Below are positions 53,956-62,905 of a stretch of DNA of 64,000 nucleotides, piece after piece. The DNA is taken from the NCBI RefSeq assembly GCF_000758665.1, contig NZ_CP009285.1, positions 868,001 through 932,000 on the forward strand. The letters run 5' to 3'. The stretch's first letter is position 1, and each line of letters begins with the position of its first letter. The notes under the pieces are model-generated. The model searched no databases. It was not told where the DNA came from and worked only from the letters and a program-made list of their open reading frames with translations. Position numbers and translations under genes: made by a program. Source of the stretch: Paenibacillus borealis (lineage in GTDB: Bacteria; Bacillota; Bacilli; Paenibacillales; Paenibacillaceae).

Positions 53956-54975
53956 ATGATTCAAGTGGATTTCAACAGGGAAGAGATTCTAAGCATTATC
54001 GACAAGGTCACCAACAAAACACTGGCGATGGACTTAACATGGGACTGGCCTTGCGGCGTAGCTTATTATGGGGTATCCAGAGCTTATCAGACTACAGGGA
54101 ACAAAGAGTACCTGGACAGACTGGTGAAGTGGGCGGATGAATATATCGAGCTGGGGCTGCCGGACTGGACGGTTAACACTTGTGCCATGGGCCATATGCT
54201 GATCACCTTGTATGAAGCGACAGGGGAGCAGAAATATTGGGATATTGCCATGAGCAAGGTGGAATACATCCGGAAAAATGCGCTGCGGTTCGGAGACAAT
54301 GTGCTGCAGCATACGGTATCTGTTTCTAATGATTTCCCGGAACAGGCTTGGGCGGATACGCTGTTTATGGCGGCATTTTTCCTACTGCGTGTGGGCAGTA
54401 AGCTGAAGGATCAGGAGCTGATCCAGGATGCCCTCAACCAATACTACTGGCATATCAAATACCTGCAGGATCCTGGCACCGGCTTCTGGTTCCATGGCTA
54501 CAACAATGTGAAGCAGGATCATATGTCCGGATTATACTGGGGCAGAGCGAACGCCTGGGGTGCGTATACGATGTCGCAGGTGAAGCCGCTTTTGAAGGAC
54601 TGGTATTTGTATCCGCAGTGTATGGACGTGGAATGCTCGCTCCGTGATCAGCTGGCGGCGCTGAAGCTTGTCCAGACGGAGAACGGCTTGTGGCGTACGG
54701 TGCTGGATGATGAGGAATCTTATGAAGAAGTATCGGCATCCTGCGGCATTGCGGCGGCGATGATCAACAACGGCAATCCGCTGCACACCAAATATGTACA
54801 AAAGGCTCTAAAGGGCATTCTTGCAAACATCAGCGAAGACGGACGTGTACTGGGCGTATCCGGCGGCACAGCCGTAATGAAGGACCGCGAAGGGTACCGC
54901 AATATTCCAAAAGACTGGATTCAAGGCTGGGGACAAGGCTTAGCGCTTGCATTCTTGTCCGATATGCTTAAATAG
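53956..54975 (+). CDS. GH88/GH105 unsaturated rhamnogalacturonyl hydrolase-like protein
   Basis: Start ATG 53956 follows GAGAGGGG; the frame upstream to 53845 runs through the cre-like sites and is not coding. The 339-residue protein has no signal peptide, so it works inside the cell. Family marks: DLTWDWPCGVAYYGV, WTVNTCAMGHMLITLY, FPEQAWADTLFMAAFFLLR with the probable catalytic Asp134, GLYWGRANAWGAYTM, and IPKDWIQGWGQGLAL. GH105 enzymes remove the unsaturated uronic acid from rhamnogalacturonan oligomers after lyase cleavage. It is 12 bases upstream of the GH112 gene, so both act on the same imported oligosaccharide. Confidence 0.87.
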   Translation: MIQVDFNREEILSIIDKVTNKTLAMDLTWDWPCGVAYYGVSRAYQTTGNKEYLDRLVKWADEYIELGLPDWTVNTCAMGHMLITLYEATGEQKYWDIAMSKVEYIRKNALRFGDNVLQHTVSVSNDFPEQAWADTLFMAAFFLLRVGSKLKDQELIQDALNQYYWHIKYLQDPGTGFWFHGYNNVKQDHMSGLYWGRANAWGAYTMSQVKPLLKDWYLYPQCMDVECSLRDQLAALKLVQTENGLWRTVLDDEESYEEVSASCGIAAAMINNGNPLHTKYVQKALKGILANISEDGRVLGVSGGTAVMKDREGYRNIPKDWIQGWGQGLALAFLSDMLK

Positions 54976-54987
54976 GAGGGAACCGAA

Positions 54988-57150
54988 TTGTCCAAACCAT
55001 CAACAGGAGCTTTCACACTGCCGGGAGAATCCGGTTACGAAGCGCTAACGCTTGAACTTGCTGAACGCTGGGGTGCCGATGTTATCCGTGACAGTGACGG
55101 CACGCAGTTATCCGATGAGATTATCAATGCCGGATACGGCATTTATTCTACGATCTGTATCATCCGGGATCATAATGAATGGGCGTCGCAGAACCCGGAT
55201 AAGCTGCAGCAGAGCTTCCTTATTACCAATCCGAAGGTGGCTGTGCAGGATTATTTATCGGTCTACCTGATGGAGGATTTCTTCGCTGAACAATTCCGGG
55301 TGAATGATTCCCGTGAGGCGTATAAGTACTGGCAGGTGTACGACCGGACGACCGGTGAGGAAGTGCCGAGAGAGCAGTGGAATTACGACCGGGAATCAGG
55401 CAATGTGGTGCTTACCGGAATCGTACCTTGGCATAAGTACACTGTCAGCTTCATGGCCTACCGGATCTGGGAAGAGATTTCGATGTACAATCACACCACG
55501 AATAACTGGAACAAAGAGCATCTGATGCAGATTGATCCTATGTATACTGACACGCAGAAATATCTGCTCGGCTGGATGGAAGAATGGTGCGAACAGCATA
55601 AGGAAACAACGGTTGTCCGCTTTACTTCCCTGTTCTATAATTTCGCCTGGATCTGGGGCAGCAGTGAGCGTAACCGCCATCTGTTCTCAGACTGGGGTTC
55701 CTATGATTTCACGGTGAGTGCCAGAGGTCTGGATCTGTTCGCCCAGAAATACGGCTATCCGCTGACGGCAGAAGATTTCGTGAACGGCGGCAAATACCGT
55801 GTCAGTCATATCCCGGCGGAGCAGCGTAAGCTCGACTATATGGCTTTTATCAATGATTTCGTAATTGAATTTGGCAAGCAGTTAATTGATATTGTGCATA
55901 AGCATGACAAGCTGGCGTATGTCTTCTACGATGACAGCTGGGTTGGCGCAGAGCCTTACAATGACCGCTTCGGTGAGTTCGGTTTCGACGGAATGATTAA
56001 ATGTGTGTTCTCGGGATATGAAGCAAGGCTCTGTTCAGGGGTGAAAGTGGATACGCATGAAATCCGGCTGCATCCTTACCTGTTCCCGGTTGGCTTAGGC
56101 GGCGCTCCTACCTTCATGGAAGGGGGAAATCCGACACTGGATGCCAAAAAATACTGGATCAACATCCGGCGTGCCCTCCTGCGTGAGCCGATTGACCGGA
56201 TTGGCCTGGGCGGATATCTGCATCTTGTTGAGCCTTACCCGGATTTCTGTGATTATATCGAGAAGATTGCGAATGAATTCAGAGAGATTAAAGAGCTGCA
56301 TCACCAAGGCAAGCCTTATCATATCAAGACCAAGGTTGCTATTCTGCACAGCTGGGGTAAGCTGAGATCGTGGACCTTGTCCGGCCACTTCCACGAGACG
56401 TATATGCATGATCTGATTCATATTAATGAAGCACTATCCGGCTTGCCGGTTGAGGTACAGTTCATTGATTTCGAGGATATCCGTCAGGGAGTGCTGCAGA
56501 ATATTGATGTAGTGATTAATGCAGGCAGCGCCGGTACAGCGTGGAGCGGCGGGGACTACTGGAAAGACAGCAAGTCTGTGGATATCCTGACCAAATGGGT
56601 GTATGAGGGCGGTACTTTTATCGGGGTTAACCAGCCTTCAGCCGTCGAAGGATATGACAGCTACTTCAGAATGGCGCATGTTCTAGGCGTGGATGAGGAC
56701 ACTGGTGCGCGTGTAGCTCATGGGAAATGGGCATATGAGGTTCAGGCTGAGCAAGGTCTGGTGCCGGATGGCGCCAGCATCACACCGAAGAACAGTATCT
56801 ATCTTACGGATGGCTCCGCTGCGGTGCTCAGGGAGGCGGACGGCAAAATCACACTGTCTGCGAATAGTTTCGGTAAGGGTAAAGGAATCTACCTGTCTTC
56901 CCTCGAATTCAATTGGGCGAATACCCGCCTGCTGCTGAACCTGATCCGCTATGCCGGCAAGGAATTGCAGGAATCGAAATACATTCCGGATAACCTCTAT
57001 ACCGAGTGTGCGTATTATCCGGAGAGCAAGATGCTCGTCGTGATCAATAACAGCGACCAGCTGCAGAAGACTACGATCGATACGGAGTATGGAGTACAAA
57101 CGTTGGAGTTAGCACCGTTTGATACGGTAATTAAGACTATTGGGGAATAA
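54988..57150 (+). CDS. GH112 beta-galactoside phosphorylase
   Basis: Start TTG 54988 with AGGAGGG 7 bases upstream. A 720-residue cytoplasmic protein with features of the galacto-N-biose/lacto-N-biose phosphorylase family: YEALTLELAERWGADVIRDS, TRFTSLFYNFAWIWG-like VVRFTSLFYNFAWIWG, YVFYDDSWVGAEPY, RLHPYLFPVGLGG, and VVINAGSAGTAWSGGDYW, the latter in the glutamine-amidotransferase-like middle domain. GH112 enzymes cleave beta-galactosides with phosphate to give galactose 1-phosphate. Some prefer galactosyl-beta-1,4-L-rhamnose; linkage to a rhamnogalacturonyl hydrolase favours that substrate over host-derived lacto-N-biose, an inference from context. Confidence 0.9.
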   Translation: MSKPSTGAFTLPGESGYEALTLELAERWGADVIRDSDGTQLSDEIINAGYGIYSTICIIRDHNEWASQNPDKLQQSFLITNPKVAVQDYLSVYLMEDFFAEQFRVNDSREAYKYWQVYDRTTGEEVPREQWNYDRESGNVVLTGIVPWHKYTVSFMAYRIWEEISMYNHTTNNWNKEHLMQIDPMYTDTQKYLLGWMEEWCEQHKETTVVRFTSLFYNFAWIWGSSERNRHLFSDWGSYDFTVSARGLDLFAQKYGYPLTAEDFVNGGKYRVSHIPAEQRKLDYMAFINDFVIEFGKQLIDIVHKHDKLAYVFYDDSWVGAEPYNDRFGEFGFDGMIKCVFSGYEARLCSGVKVDTHEIRLHPYLFPVGLGGAPTFMEGGNPTLDAKKYWINIRRALLREPIDRIGLGGYLHLVEPYPDFCDYIEKIANEFREIKELHHQGKPYHIKTKVAILHSWGKLRSWTLSGHFHETYMHDLIHINEALSGLPVEVQFIDFEDIRQGVLQNIDVVINAGSAGTAWSGGDYWKDSKSVDILTKWVYEGGTFIGVNQPSAVEGYDSYFRMAHVLGVDEDTGARVAHGKWAYEVQAEQGLVPDGASITPKNSIYLTDGSAAVLREADGKITLSANSFGKGKGIYLSSLEFNWANTRLLLNLIRYAGKELQESKYIPDNLYTECAYYPESKMLVVINNSDQLQKTTIDTEYGVQTLELAPFDTVIKTIGE

Positions 57151-57191
57151 CTTCTATACAGGAATCGGTAGCTATTTACGGTACAACATTG

Positions 57192-57238
57192 AAAAAGCTC
57201 AAGCCTGCGGCTATATGCCCGTTGTTTGGGCTTTTTTG
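57192..57238 (+). terminator. Terminator after the GH112 gene
   Basis: AAAAAGCTCAAGC and GTTTGGGCTTTTTT flank a loop; the stem includes a T-G pair and the loop CTGCGGCTATATGCCC recurs almost unchanged in the terminator at 58599. Confidence 0.8.
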
Positions 57239-57305
57239 CTGTAGATAGGCTGTATAAAGTTATGATGAGAGAAGTATGATGGAGATAGAAGATCAAATTG
57301 AACCG

Positions 57306-57323
57306 ATATCATAATTATGATAT
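57306..57323. promoter_or_regulatory. Perfect 18-bp palindrome, candidate antitoxin operator
   Basis: ATATCATAATTATGATAT is self-complementary over all 18 bases and ends 26 bases before the Phd/YefM gene, as expected for an autorepressing antitoxin. Confidence 0.7.
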
Positions 57324-57349
57324 TAGGGTGCTAAGAAGGAGGTGGTGTT

Positions 57350-57631
57350 ATGCCACGGATTAGACCTGTATCCGATTTGCGCAACAACTTTGCTGAAATA
57401 TCTAAAATAGTACATAAAAGCAAGGAACTGGTTTTTCTCACGAAAAACGGATATGGTGATATGGTTGTTATGAGCATCGAGCAATATGAAAATATTCAGC
57501 AGAACCAAGAGGTCTTTATGAAGCTAAAAGAATCTGAGCATGAAGCTAATAATTCTAATGAACGTTATACTCACTCTGAGGTGTTCAGTAATTTGAGGAT
57601 GCAGATTCGGAATAGACCCACTAATAAATAA
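57350..57631 (+). CDS. Phd/YefM-family antitoxin, no adjacent toxin
   Basis: A 93-residue protein with AAGGAGG before its ATG. The Phd/YefM fold is readable in RPVSDLRNNFAEISKIVHKS, LVFLTKNGYGDMVVMSIEQYENI; the C-terminal tail is charged and probably the toxin-binding part. In two-gene systems the toxin follows at once, but here a terminator lies 38 bases downstream and the next gene is yaaA. The protein is therefore an orphan, either a remnant of a toxin-antitoxin pair or a stand-alone regulator. Confidence 0.88.
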   Translation: MPRIRPVSDLRNNFAEISKIVHKSKELVFLTKNGYGDMVVMSIEQYENIQQNQEVFMKLKESEHEANNSNERYTHSEVFSNLRMQIRNRPTNK

Positions 57632-57669
57632 CATTGTTTTTATCCGGCTTAACCATATTGAGATTTTTC

Positions 57670-57695
57670 CACGTCGTACTGAGACGTGTTTTTTT
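57670..57695 (+). terminator. Terminator after the antitoxin gene
   Basis: CACGTC (57670-57675), loop GTACTGA, GACGTG (57683-57688), followed by seven T. Confidence 0.85.
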
Positions 57696-57819
57696 AGTGA
57701 GGTAAACGCAAATATGAAGATTTGATGTAAACAAATGATGATAGCCCGGTTCCGGCAGCCAAATGTGGTAGGATAAAGGTACATTTAATTTTCCCCACGG
57801 GGCAAGAAAAGGGAGCAAC

Positions 57820-58575
57820 ATGAGAATTATTATTTCACCAGCCAAAAAGATGAAGCAGGACACAGATGTTTTTACCAGCTGCCAGATGCCGCAATTTATA
57901 AACGAGTCGGGAATTCTGCTGGACACATTAAATAAGCTGAACTATGAAGAAGCAAAATCCCTATGGAAATGCAATGATGCCATCGCGACGCTGAATGCCC
58001 AGCGAATTAAGAATATGGATTTAACCCGCAATCTGACGCCGGCCCTCATGTCCTATGAAGGTCTTCAATACCAGTACATGGCACCTGGGGTGCTGCAAAC
58101 GGAGGAACTTGAGTATCTTCAGCAGCATTTGCGGATTTTGTCAGGGTTCTACGGAATGCTCCGGCCGTTTGACGGGGTTGTTCCGTACAGGCTGGAAATG
58201 CAGGCCAAGCTGGCCGGTCCAGGCTTCAGTTCCATTTATGGATTTTGGGGCAGAAAACTGGCAGATCAGCTGTTTGCAGAGAGCGACTGTATTCTAAATT
58301 TAGCTTCTAAGGAATACAGCAAATGTATCTCCCCTTATCTGGGTGGAGATGTTCGAATGGTAACTTGTGTATTTGGGCAGCAAATCGGCGGCAAGGTGAT
58401 CGAAAGAGCGACCTTAGCCAAAATGGCCCGAGGTGAAATGGTACGCTTCATGGCTGAGCAGCAGATCGGATGCATAGAGGATATCAAAGGGTTTAGCGGG
58501 TTTGATCTCGAATTTGCCGATGAGCTGTCAAATGAGAGCACCTATGTGTTTATACAAAAACGTGCGGACAGTTAG
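57820..58575 (+). CDS. yaaA: Peroxide stress protein YaaA (UPF0246/DUF328)
   Basis: A 251-residue protein matching YaaA along its whole length: start MRIIISPAKKMKQD, then LTPALMSYEGLQYQYM, LRILSGFYGMLRPFDGVVPY, NLASKEYSKCI, and the end GFDLEFADELSNESTYVFIQ. E. coli YaaA lowers intracellular iron damage during hydrogen peroxide stress and binds DNA; the biochemical activity is still debated. GGGAGC precedes the ATG at the normal distance. Single-gene unit with its own terminator. Confidence 0.95.
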   Translation: MRIIISPAKKMKQDTDVFTSCQMPQFINESGILLDTLNKLNYEEAKSLWKCNDAIATLNAQRIKNMDLTRNLTPALMSYEGLQYQYMAPGVLQTEELEYLQQHLRILSGFYGMLRPFDGVVPYRLEMQAKLAGPGFSSIYGFWGRKLADQLFAESDCILNLASKEYSKCISPYLGGDVRMVTCVFGQQIGGKVIERATLAKMARGEMVRFMAEQQIGCIEDIKGFSGFDLEFADELSNESTYVFIQKRADS

Positions 58576-58598
58576 ACTGAACGTATTTAAATGTTAAG

Positions 58599-58641
58599 AA
58601 GCTCAAGCCTGTGGCTATACTGCCGATGCTTGAGCTTTTTG
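58599..58641 (+). terminator. Terminator after yaaA
   Basis: AAGCTCAAGC (58599-58608) and GCTTGAGCTT (58628-58637) pair perfectly, then TTT. Sequence and loop resemble the terminator at 57192. Confidence 0.9.
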
Positions 58642-58789
58642 CTGTAAAGTTAAGAAGAGCGTAAGGGAAAATCGCTATATTTTCATTACACTTTTAGCGA
58701 GAAGCAAGAAGAGTTTCTTATTCTGAGGATTACAATGATATAGATTGAAGTTAAAAACATGAGTAGAGGGAAAGGAGTGACGGAGGGGG

Positions 58790-58900
58790 ATTTTGGAACT
58801 GGAGCAGCGGTAGCGTCCGCCTTTATGTTTGGATTTCAACCGTGGACAACAGTTTTAATCAAGAAATCCAAACATAACAGCGGCCGGAAGTCCAAATATT
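58790..58900. repeat. Hairpin-forming intergenic repeat element
   Basis: TTATGTTTGGATTTC (58823-58837) and GAAATCCAAACATAA (58863-58877) are exact 15-base complements; CCGC (58817-58820) and GCGG (58880-58883) extend the stem. The layout suggests a dispersed palindromic unit of the kind seen repeatedly in Paenibacillus intergenic DNA. No believable gene is present; the rest of 58642-59013 holds nothing I recognise. Confidence 0.6.
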
Positions 58901-58970
58901 CACCGCAGTGGCGACTGCTCCTCGCTCTACAACCTATTTTAAAAGAAGACTATGTAAAAATGACGCAGCA

Positions 58971-58997
58971 ACAGCCTGACGAAAGTCGTCAGGCTGT
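58971..58997. terminator. Perfect 12-bp hairpin near the end of the symporter gene
   Basis: ACAGCCTGACGA (58971-58982) and TCGTCAGGCTGT (58986-58997) with a 3-base loop, 17 bases past the symporter stop on the minus strand. No T tract follows on either strand, so it may stabilise the mRNA 3' end rather than terminate. Confidence 0.6.
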
Positions 58998-59013
58998 AAG
59001 TTCATGAACCTTA

Positions 59014-60420
59014 TTAATGTATAGTTTGTCTTTTCGCGGATAAGTCAGAAGCCAATTGCTTTGTGCGCTGTTTGTTCAGCGGATACAGGAACACAAGGAT
59101 GAGGAATACCCCCAGATAGATAATGGCGGGAACTAAAGTCGCTAAAGAGAAGATTCCCTGTAATGTCTCTGGTGTCTGCTTCTCCATCGCTACGTTATAT
59201 CCTACCGCTGTGATGGCGAATCCGCCGATACCTCCTGCGAGGGCCTGACCCACTTTCCTTGCCATGGAATAGAGTGCATATACGGTCGCATCTTCGCGTA
59301 ATCCGGTTAAGAATTCATGATAGTCAATCACATCGGTCACGAACGCCCAGGACACGATGCTCATGAAGCTCATCCCGAACATCCCAATTCCGGAAATGAT
59401 GATGTATTGTGTCACCGTAGGGTCCTGTAAGAAAAAGATAAGAAAATACGCTATGGATACAACCAGCATTCCCGTCGATGCGACTTCCTTCTTCCCGAAG
59501 CGGGCAACCAGCGGCTTCGCTAACGGTACCGCCAGGAACGTAGCGACGATCTGGACTAGACCTACCATACTTAACTTAGTGGCATCTCCGAAAAAATCTT
59601 TAAACAAATAGGTGTTGACCGCACCGGTGAGCATTGTGCAAACCAACAAAAACAGCGAGGCAGCCAAAATCGAAATCAAAGGTTTGTTTTTGATCAGGCC
59701 TTTCATAGTGATTTTTAAGTTCACTTTTTCTTTCGTTTCTTCAGGTGCGGTGATCCGTTCCTTTGAGAGATTGTAGCATGCGAGATAGCAGCATATAGCC
59801 AGTACTCCGAAGACTACAGCGGCCATGAATATACGATCGGCTGAAATCTTGTTATCGACAAACACGATCATCGGACCCAACACAGCAATGACCAGTCCGG
59901 CTAACATGGCCCCCATTGTTCTCCAGGTGGATAAGGTTGTACGATCGACCGGGTCATCGGTTATCACGGACGCCATGGACCCGTAAGGAATGTTCACTGT
60001 GCTATACAAAGTTCCCCATACGATATACGTCACGAATGCCCATGCGAGATAGAAACCCTGAGACATGCCTGGAATGGTAACGAACATTAACACACCTGAT
60101 ACAACGAGCGGCAAGGACATTCTTAGAATCCATGGCTTGAACTTTCCTTTTGAAGTCGCCTTTCGTGTATCGATGAACCGCCCCCAAGCCATATCCGCGA
60201 ATGCATCCCACAATCGGGCGATCAGAAACAGTAGGCCAACCGTCGCCGCGCTTATATGGAAAACATCCGTGTAGAACACCATTAAGTAAGAGCTGGTAAG
60301 AACAAAGAAGAAGTCATTCCCCAAATCACCGAACAAATAACCGAATTTATCTCGCCAGCCGAACGGACGGTTCTTGTCGATCGGAGTGAACGTATTGCTC
60401 CGCAGAGCAGAGTGGGGCAT
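59014..60420 (-). CDS. GPH (MelB/UidB-type) sugar:cation symporter
   Basis: A 468-residue protein with about twelve hydrophobic helices. The N-terminus FGWRDKFGYLFGDLGNDFFF, and RLWDAFADMAWGRFIDTRKATSKGKFKPW after the second helix are the glycoside-pentoside-hexuronide family signature (D-x-x-x-G-x-x-x-D cation site). A second match is DVIDYHEFLTGLREDATVYAL. The start has AGGAG upstream. It lies 18 bases after the GH2 gene on the minus strand, so it should import that enzyme's galactoside or glucuronide substrate. Confidence 0.92.
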   Translation of the reverse strand: MPHSALRSNTFTPIDKNRPFGWRDKFGYLFGDLGNDFFFVLTSSYLMVFYTDVFHISAATVGLLFLIARLWDAFADMAWGRFIDTRKATSKGKFKPWILRMSLPLVVSGVLMFVTIPGMSQGFYLAWAFVTYIVWGTLYSTVNIPYGSMASVITDDPVDRTTLSTWRTMGAMLAGLVIAVLGPMIVFVDNKISADRIFMAAVVFGVLAICCYLACYNLSKERITAPEETKEKVNLKITMKGLIKNKPLISILAASLFLLVCTMLTGAVNTYLFKDFFGDATKLSMVGLVQIVATFLAVPLAKPLVARFGKKEVASTGMLVVSIAYFLIFFLQDPTVTQYIIISGIGMFGMSFMSIVSWAFVTDVIDYHEFLTGLREDATVYALYSMARKVGQALAGGIGGFAITAVGYNVAMEKQTPETLQGIFSLATLVPAIIYLGVFLILVFLYPLNKQRTKQLASDLSAKRQTIH

Positions 60421-60438
60421 CCTTGCACTCTCCTTTTT

Positions 60439-62745
60439 TTATTTCAACTTCTTAATTTCGATCAATTCTTTATTTAGCCGGTATATAAATTGGTCAGATA
60501 TATCGTCTGACAGAGAAGCTAGCATATCGATCTTAAATCCTTTCAACATATCAAACATCGGATTCTCGCTTAAGTCGCCCATGTACTTCTTCAGAACCAC
60601 ATACGCTTGTTCGTTCTCCATCAAGGTGGCGATCGTATCGCGGGTCGAATAGACGTCAGGCGTAATCTCGAGCTCTTCCATTTCAAGGTCGTCGTTCGCA
60701 TCCTCAGGCATCTTGAACCAGTTAGCTGCAACTCCGCCGTTACCTTCCGGAGCCTCGTAGCTCAGGTTTGGCTCAGAAATCTGGTTGAAGCTGGCGAGAT
60801 CCTGATAAATCTCTCCGTCCTTTACAGAAACCGCTGTGATCTCGTTCAAACCGTCCTGCAGGCGGACATTCTCGAAGATGAAGATATGATTGCCGCTAGT
60901 TTGTGCAGCCATTTCCTCGCCGTTAACACGCAAGGTCACTTCATCGCAGTTTGAGTAGATTTTCACCATGATTTCGGAATCCGTCCGGTCAACGAAACGT
61001 TTGCCGGCAATATGGACGAACTTTTGATCAGACCAATTTGCCTTATACATATAAAAAGCATCTTTCTTGATTTTGCGGTCATACGTGACTAGCCCTTTGT
61101 TATTTCTGCCCTTCACGCCGCCTTCATCACGGATATTGGCGCCGAAGTCGAACATGTTCCACACATAGGTCGCCCAGAGGTAAGGGCGACTTGCGAATAT
61201 ATTCCAAACCTTTTCATGCAGGAGAGCATGGTATTCTTCCGAATAATCCTTCACTTTCGGATCATTGTTGTGATACTGCAGGATTCCCTCGACGCCGTAT
61301 TCGGAAATACAAAGATTTACGTTCGGATTAAGCTCGTGATAACGGTCGAGCCAGCCGGCGAAGTCTTCCGCTTTGCCTCCGTACCAGCCGAAGTAATGGT
61401 TATACCCGATCGTATCGGTGATGTGGTTGTACTCATCATCCATTTCTACGAAGCTGACATTCGCCATTGTTGTGAGACGAGTCGGATCTTCCTTTTTCGT
61501 TAGCGCATTTAGTTCTTTTACCAATGTTCTAACTTCCGGTCTGTCGCCGCCAATTTGAATTTCGTTTTGTACTCCCCACAGCATAATCGACGGATGATTG
61601 AAGTTTTGACGGATGAGTTCGGTCATCTGTTGCTTTGCGTTGACGCCTTCAAAATCGGTTTTGGACATTATCGAAATAAACGGAATCTCCGCCCAGATGA
61701 CCATGCCCTCTTGGTCACAAAGGTCGTAGAAATATTGATCATGCTGATAATGAGCCAAGCGAATCGAAGTGGCGCCAACTTCTTTGATCAGTTCCATATC
61801 TTCTTTATGTTCTTGTTTCGTAATGGCCCAGCCCATGTCTTTACGGTCTTGATGCCTGGAGACCCCGTGTAAAGGGAGAGGCACGCCATTCAAGAAGAAT
61901 CCTTGATTCGGATCCACCGTGAAATAGCGCACACCGAATGGAATAGAAACCTCGTCGATCGTATCGTTGAAGCTTGTTAAGGATACATTGGCTTTATAGA
62001 GATAGGCATTTTTTCGTCCATTCCACAGCTGAGGATTCTTAATCACGGCAGGGATAGCTATTTCCTTCATTTCTCCGGCTGCCAAGACGATTTCTTGCGC
62101 CGCATAGGTAACGGATGCTCCTAGATGATCGAGAAGATTGACCCATAGTCTTACTTTCTTTTCTTCGTGTTGATCATTCTTAATCTTTGTTCGGATCGTT
62201 AAGCTGGCCTGCTCAGCAGTGACTTCATCCTGGACGATATAAATGCCTTGCGAACCATAATCCATCAAATCGAAATGTACCGGATGTGCAATCACCAGAT
62301 TAACATCACGATAGATCCCGCCATAGAATGTAAAGTCAGCCATCTGGGGATATACATCGTCGACGACCGTATTGTCTACCTTCACAGCGAGTACGTTTGT
62401 CTTGCCGAACTTGATGGCTTCCGTAATATCGAAGCGGAAGATGGAGTAGCCTCCTCTGTGCTGGCCGACATGGATGGAATTTACATATACATCTGTAATA
62501 CTGTTAGACCCATGGAATTCGATAAATACTTTTTTGCCTTGCTCACTGGAAGCAACGGTTAACTCTTTCCGGTACCAGCAAGCGCCTTTGAAATATTCAA
62601 AACCGTTCGCTCCGTCAATAGCATTCCAGGTATGAGGAAGGTCAACGGGTTCGTAGTTCTCCTTCTGAAAGGAAGCAAACATTGCACTTTCGTCATCATC
62701 CTTTAGAAATTCCCAGCCTTTATTCAGATTCATTGTCTTACGCAC
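60439..62745 (-). CDS. GH2 beta-galactosidase/beta-glucuronidase family enzyme
   Basis: Start GTG 62745, 7 bases after AGGGAGG on the minus strand. A 768-residue cytoplasmic enzyme: sugar-binding jelly roll (1-~170, LPHTWNAIDG, FKGACWYRKEL), immunoglobulin-like domain, and a TIM barrel. Catalytic acid/base E395 sits in LWGVQNEIQ, nucleophile E482 in ISEYGVEG. HGVSRHQDRKDMGWA and SIRLAHYQHD are GH2 hallmarks. A C-terminal ~100-residue extension is beyond the core fold. Whether it prefers beta-galactosides or beta-glucuronides is not readable, although SEYG and WGVQNE resemble small BgaM/LacZ-type galactosidases. Operon with the GPH symporter. Confidence 0.9.
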   Translation of the reverse strand: MRKTMNLNKGWEFLKDDDESAMFASFQKENYEPVDLPHTWNAIDGANGFEYFKGACWYRKELTVASSEQGKKVFIEFHGSNSITDVYVNSIHVGQHRGGYSIFRFDITEAIKFGKTNVLAVKVDNTVVDDVYPQMADFTFYGGIYRDVNLVIAHPVHFDLMDYGSQGIYIVQDEVTAEQASLTIRTKIKNDQHEEKKVRLWVNLLDHLGASVTYAAQEIVLAAGEMKEIAIPAVIKNPQLWNGRKNAYLYKANVSLTSFNDTIDEVSIPFGVRYFTVDPNQGFFLNGVPLPLHGVSRHQDRKDMGWAITKQEHKEDMELIKEVGATSIRLAHYQHDQYFYDLCDQEGMVIWAEIPFISIMSKTDFEGVNAKQQMTELIRQNFNHPSIMLWGVQNEIQIGGDRPEVRTLVKELNALTKKEDPTRLTTMANVSFVEMDDEYNHITDTIGYNHYFGWYGGKAEDFAGWLDRYHELNPNVNLCISEYGVEGILQYHNNDPKVKDYSEEYHALLHEKVWNIFASRPYLWATYVWNMFDFGANIRDEGGVKGRNNKGLVTYDRKIKKDAFYMYKANWSDQKFVHIAGKRFVDRTDSEIMVKIYSNCDEVTLRVNGEEMAAQTSGNHIFIFENVRLQDGLNEITAVSVKDGEIYQDLASFNQISEPNLSYEAPEGNGGVAANWFKMPEDANDDLEMEELEITPDVYSTRDTIATLMENEQAYVVLKKYMGDLSENPMFDMLKGFKIDMLASLSDDISDQFIYRLNKELIEIKKLK

Positions 62746-62765
62746 AGCGAAACCTCCCTTGGATT

Positions 62766-62810
62766 ATAAAACGCTTTCATGATAAAAAAGTGTTTGTGAA
62801 AACGCTTTAT
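62766..62810. promoter_or_regulatory. Two cre-like sites in the GH2/AraC divergent region
   Basis: ATAAAACGCTTTCA (62766-62779) matches 12 of 14 and TGAAAACGCTTTAT (62797-62810) matches 13 of 14 positions of the CcpA cre consensus. They lie between the GH2 start and the divergent AraC gene, in position to repress both. Confidence 0.7.
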
Positions 62811-62905
62811 CTGAATTATAGTAGTTCTGAGGTCTCAACTATCGCACGGATTTTTCTTGATTAGCACAGAGTCATATAATTCTGAAAAGTGAAGAGGAGA
62901 ATGAT

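Noticed and set aside
58759..59007. An 82-codon plus-strand frame
   Set aside because: It runs through the long inverted repeat and the 12-bp hairpin, and its product resembles no protein.
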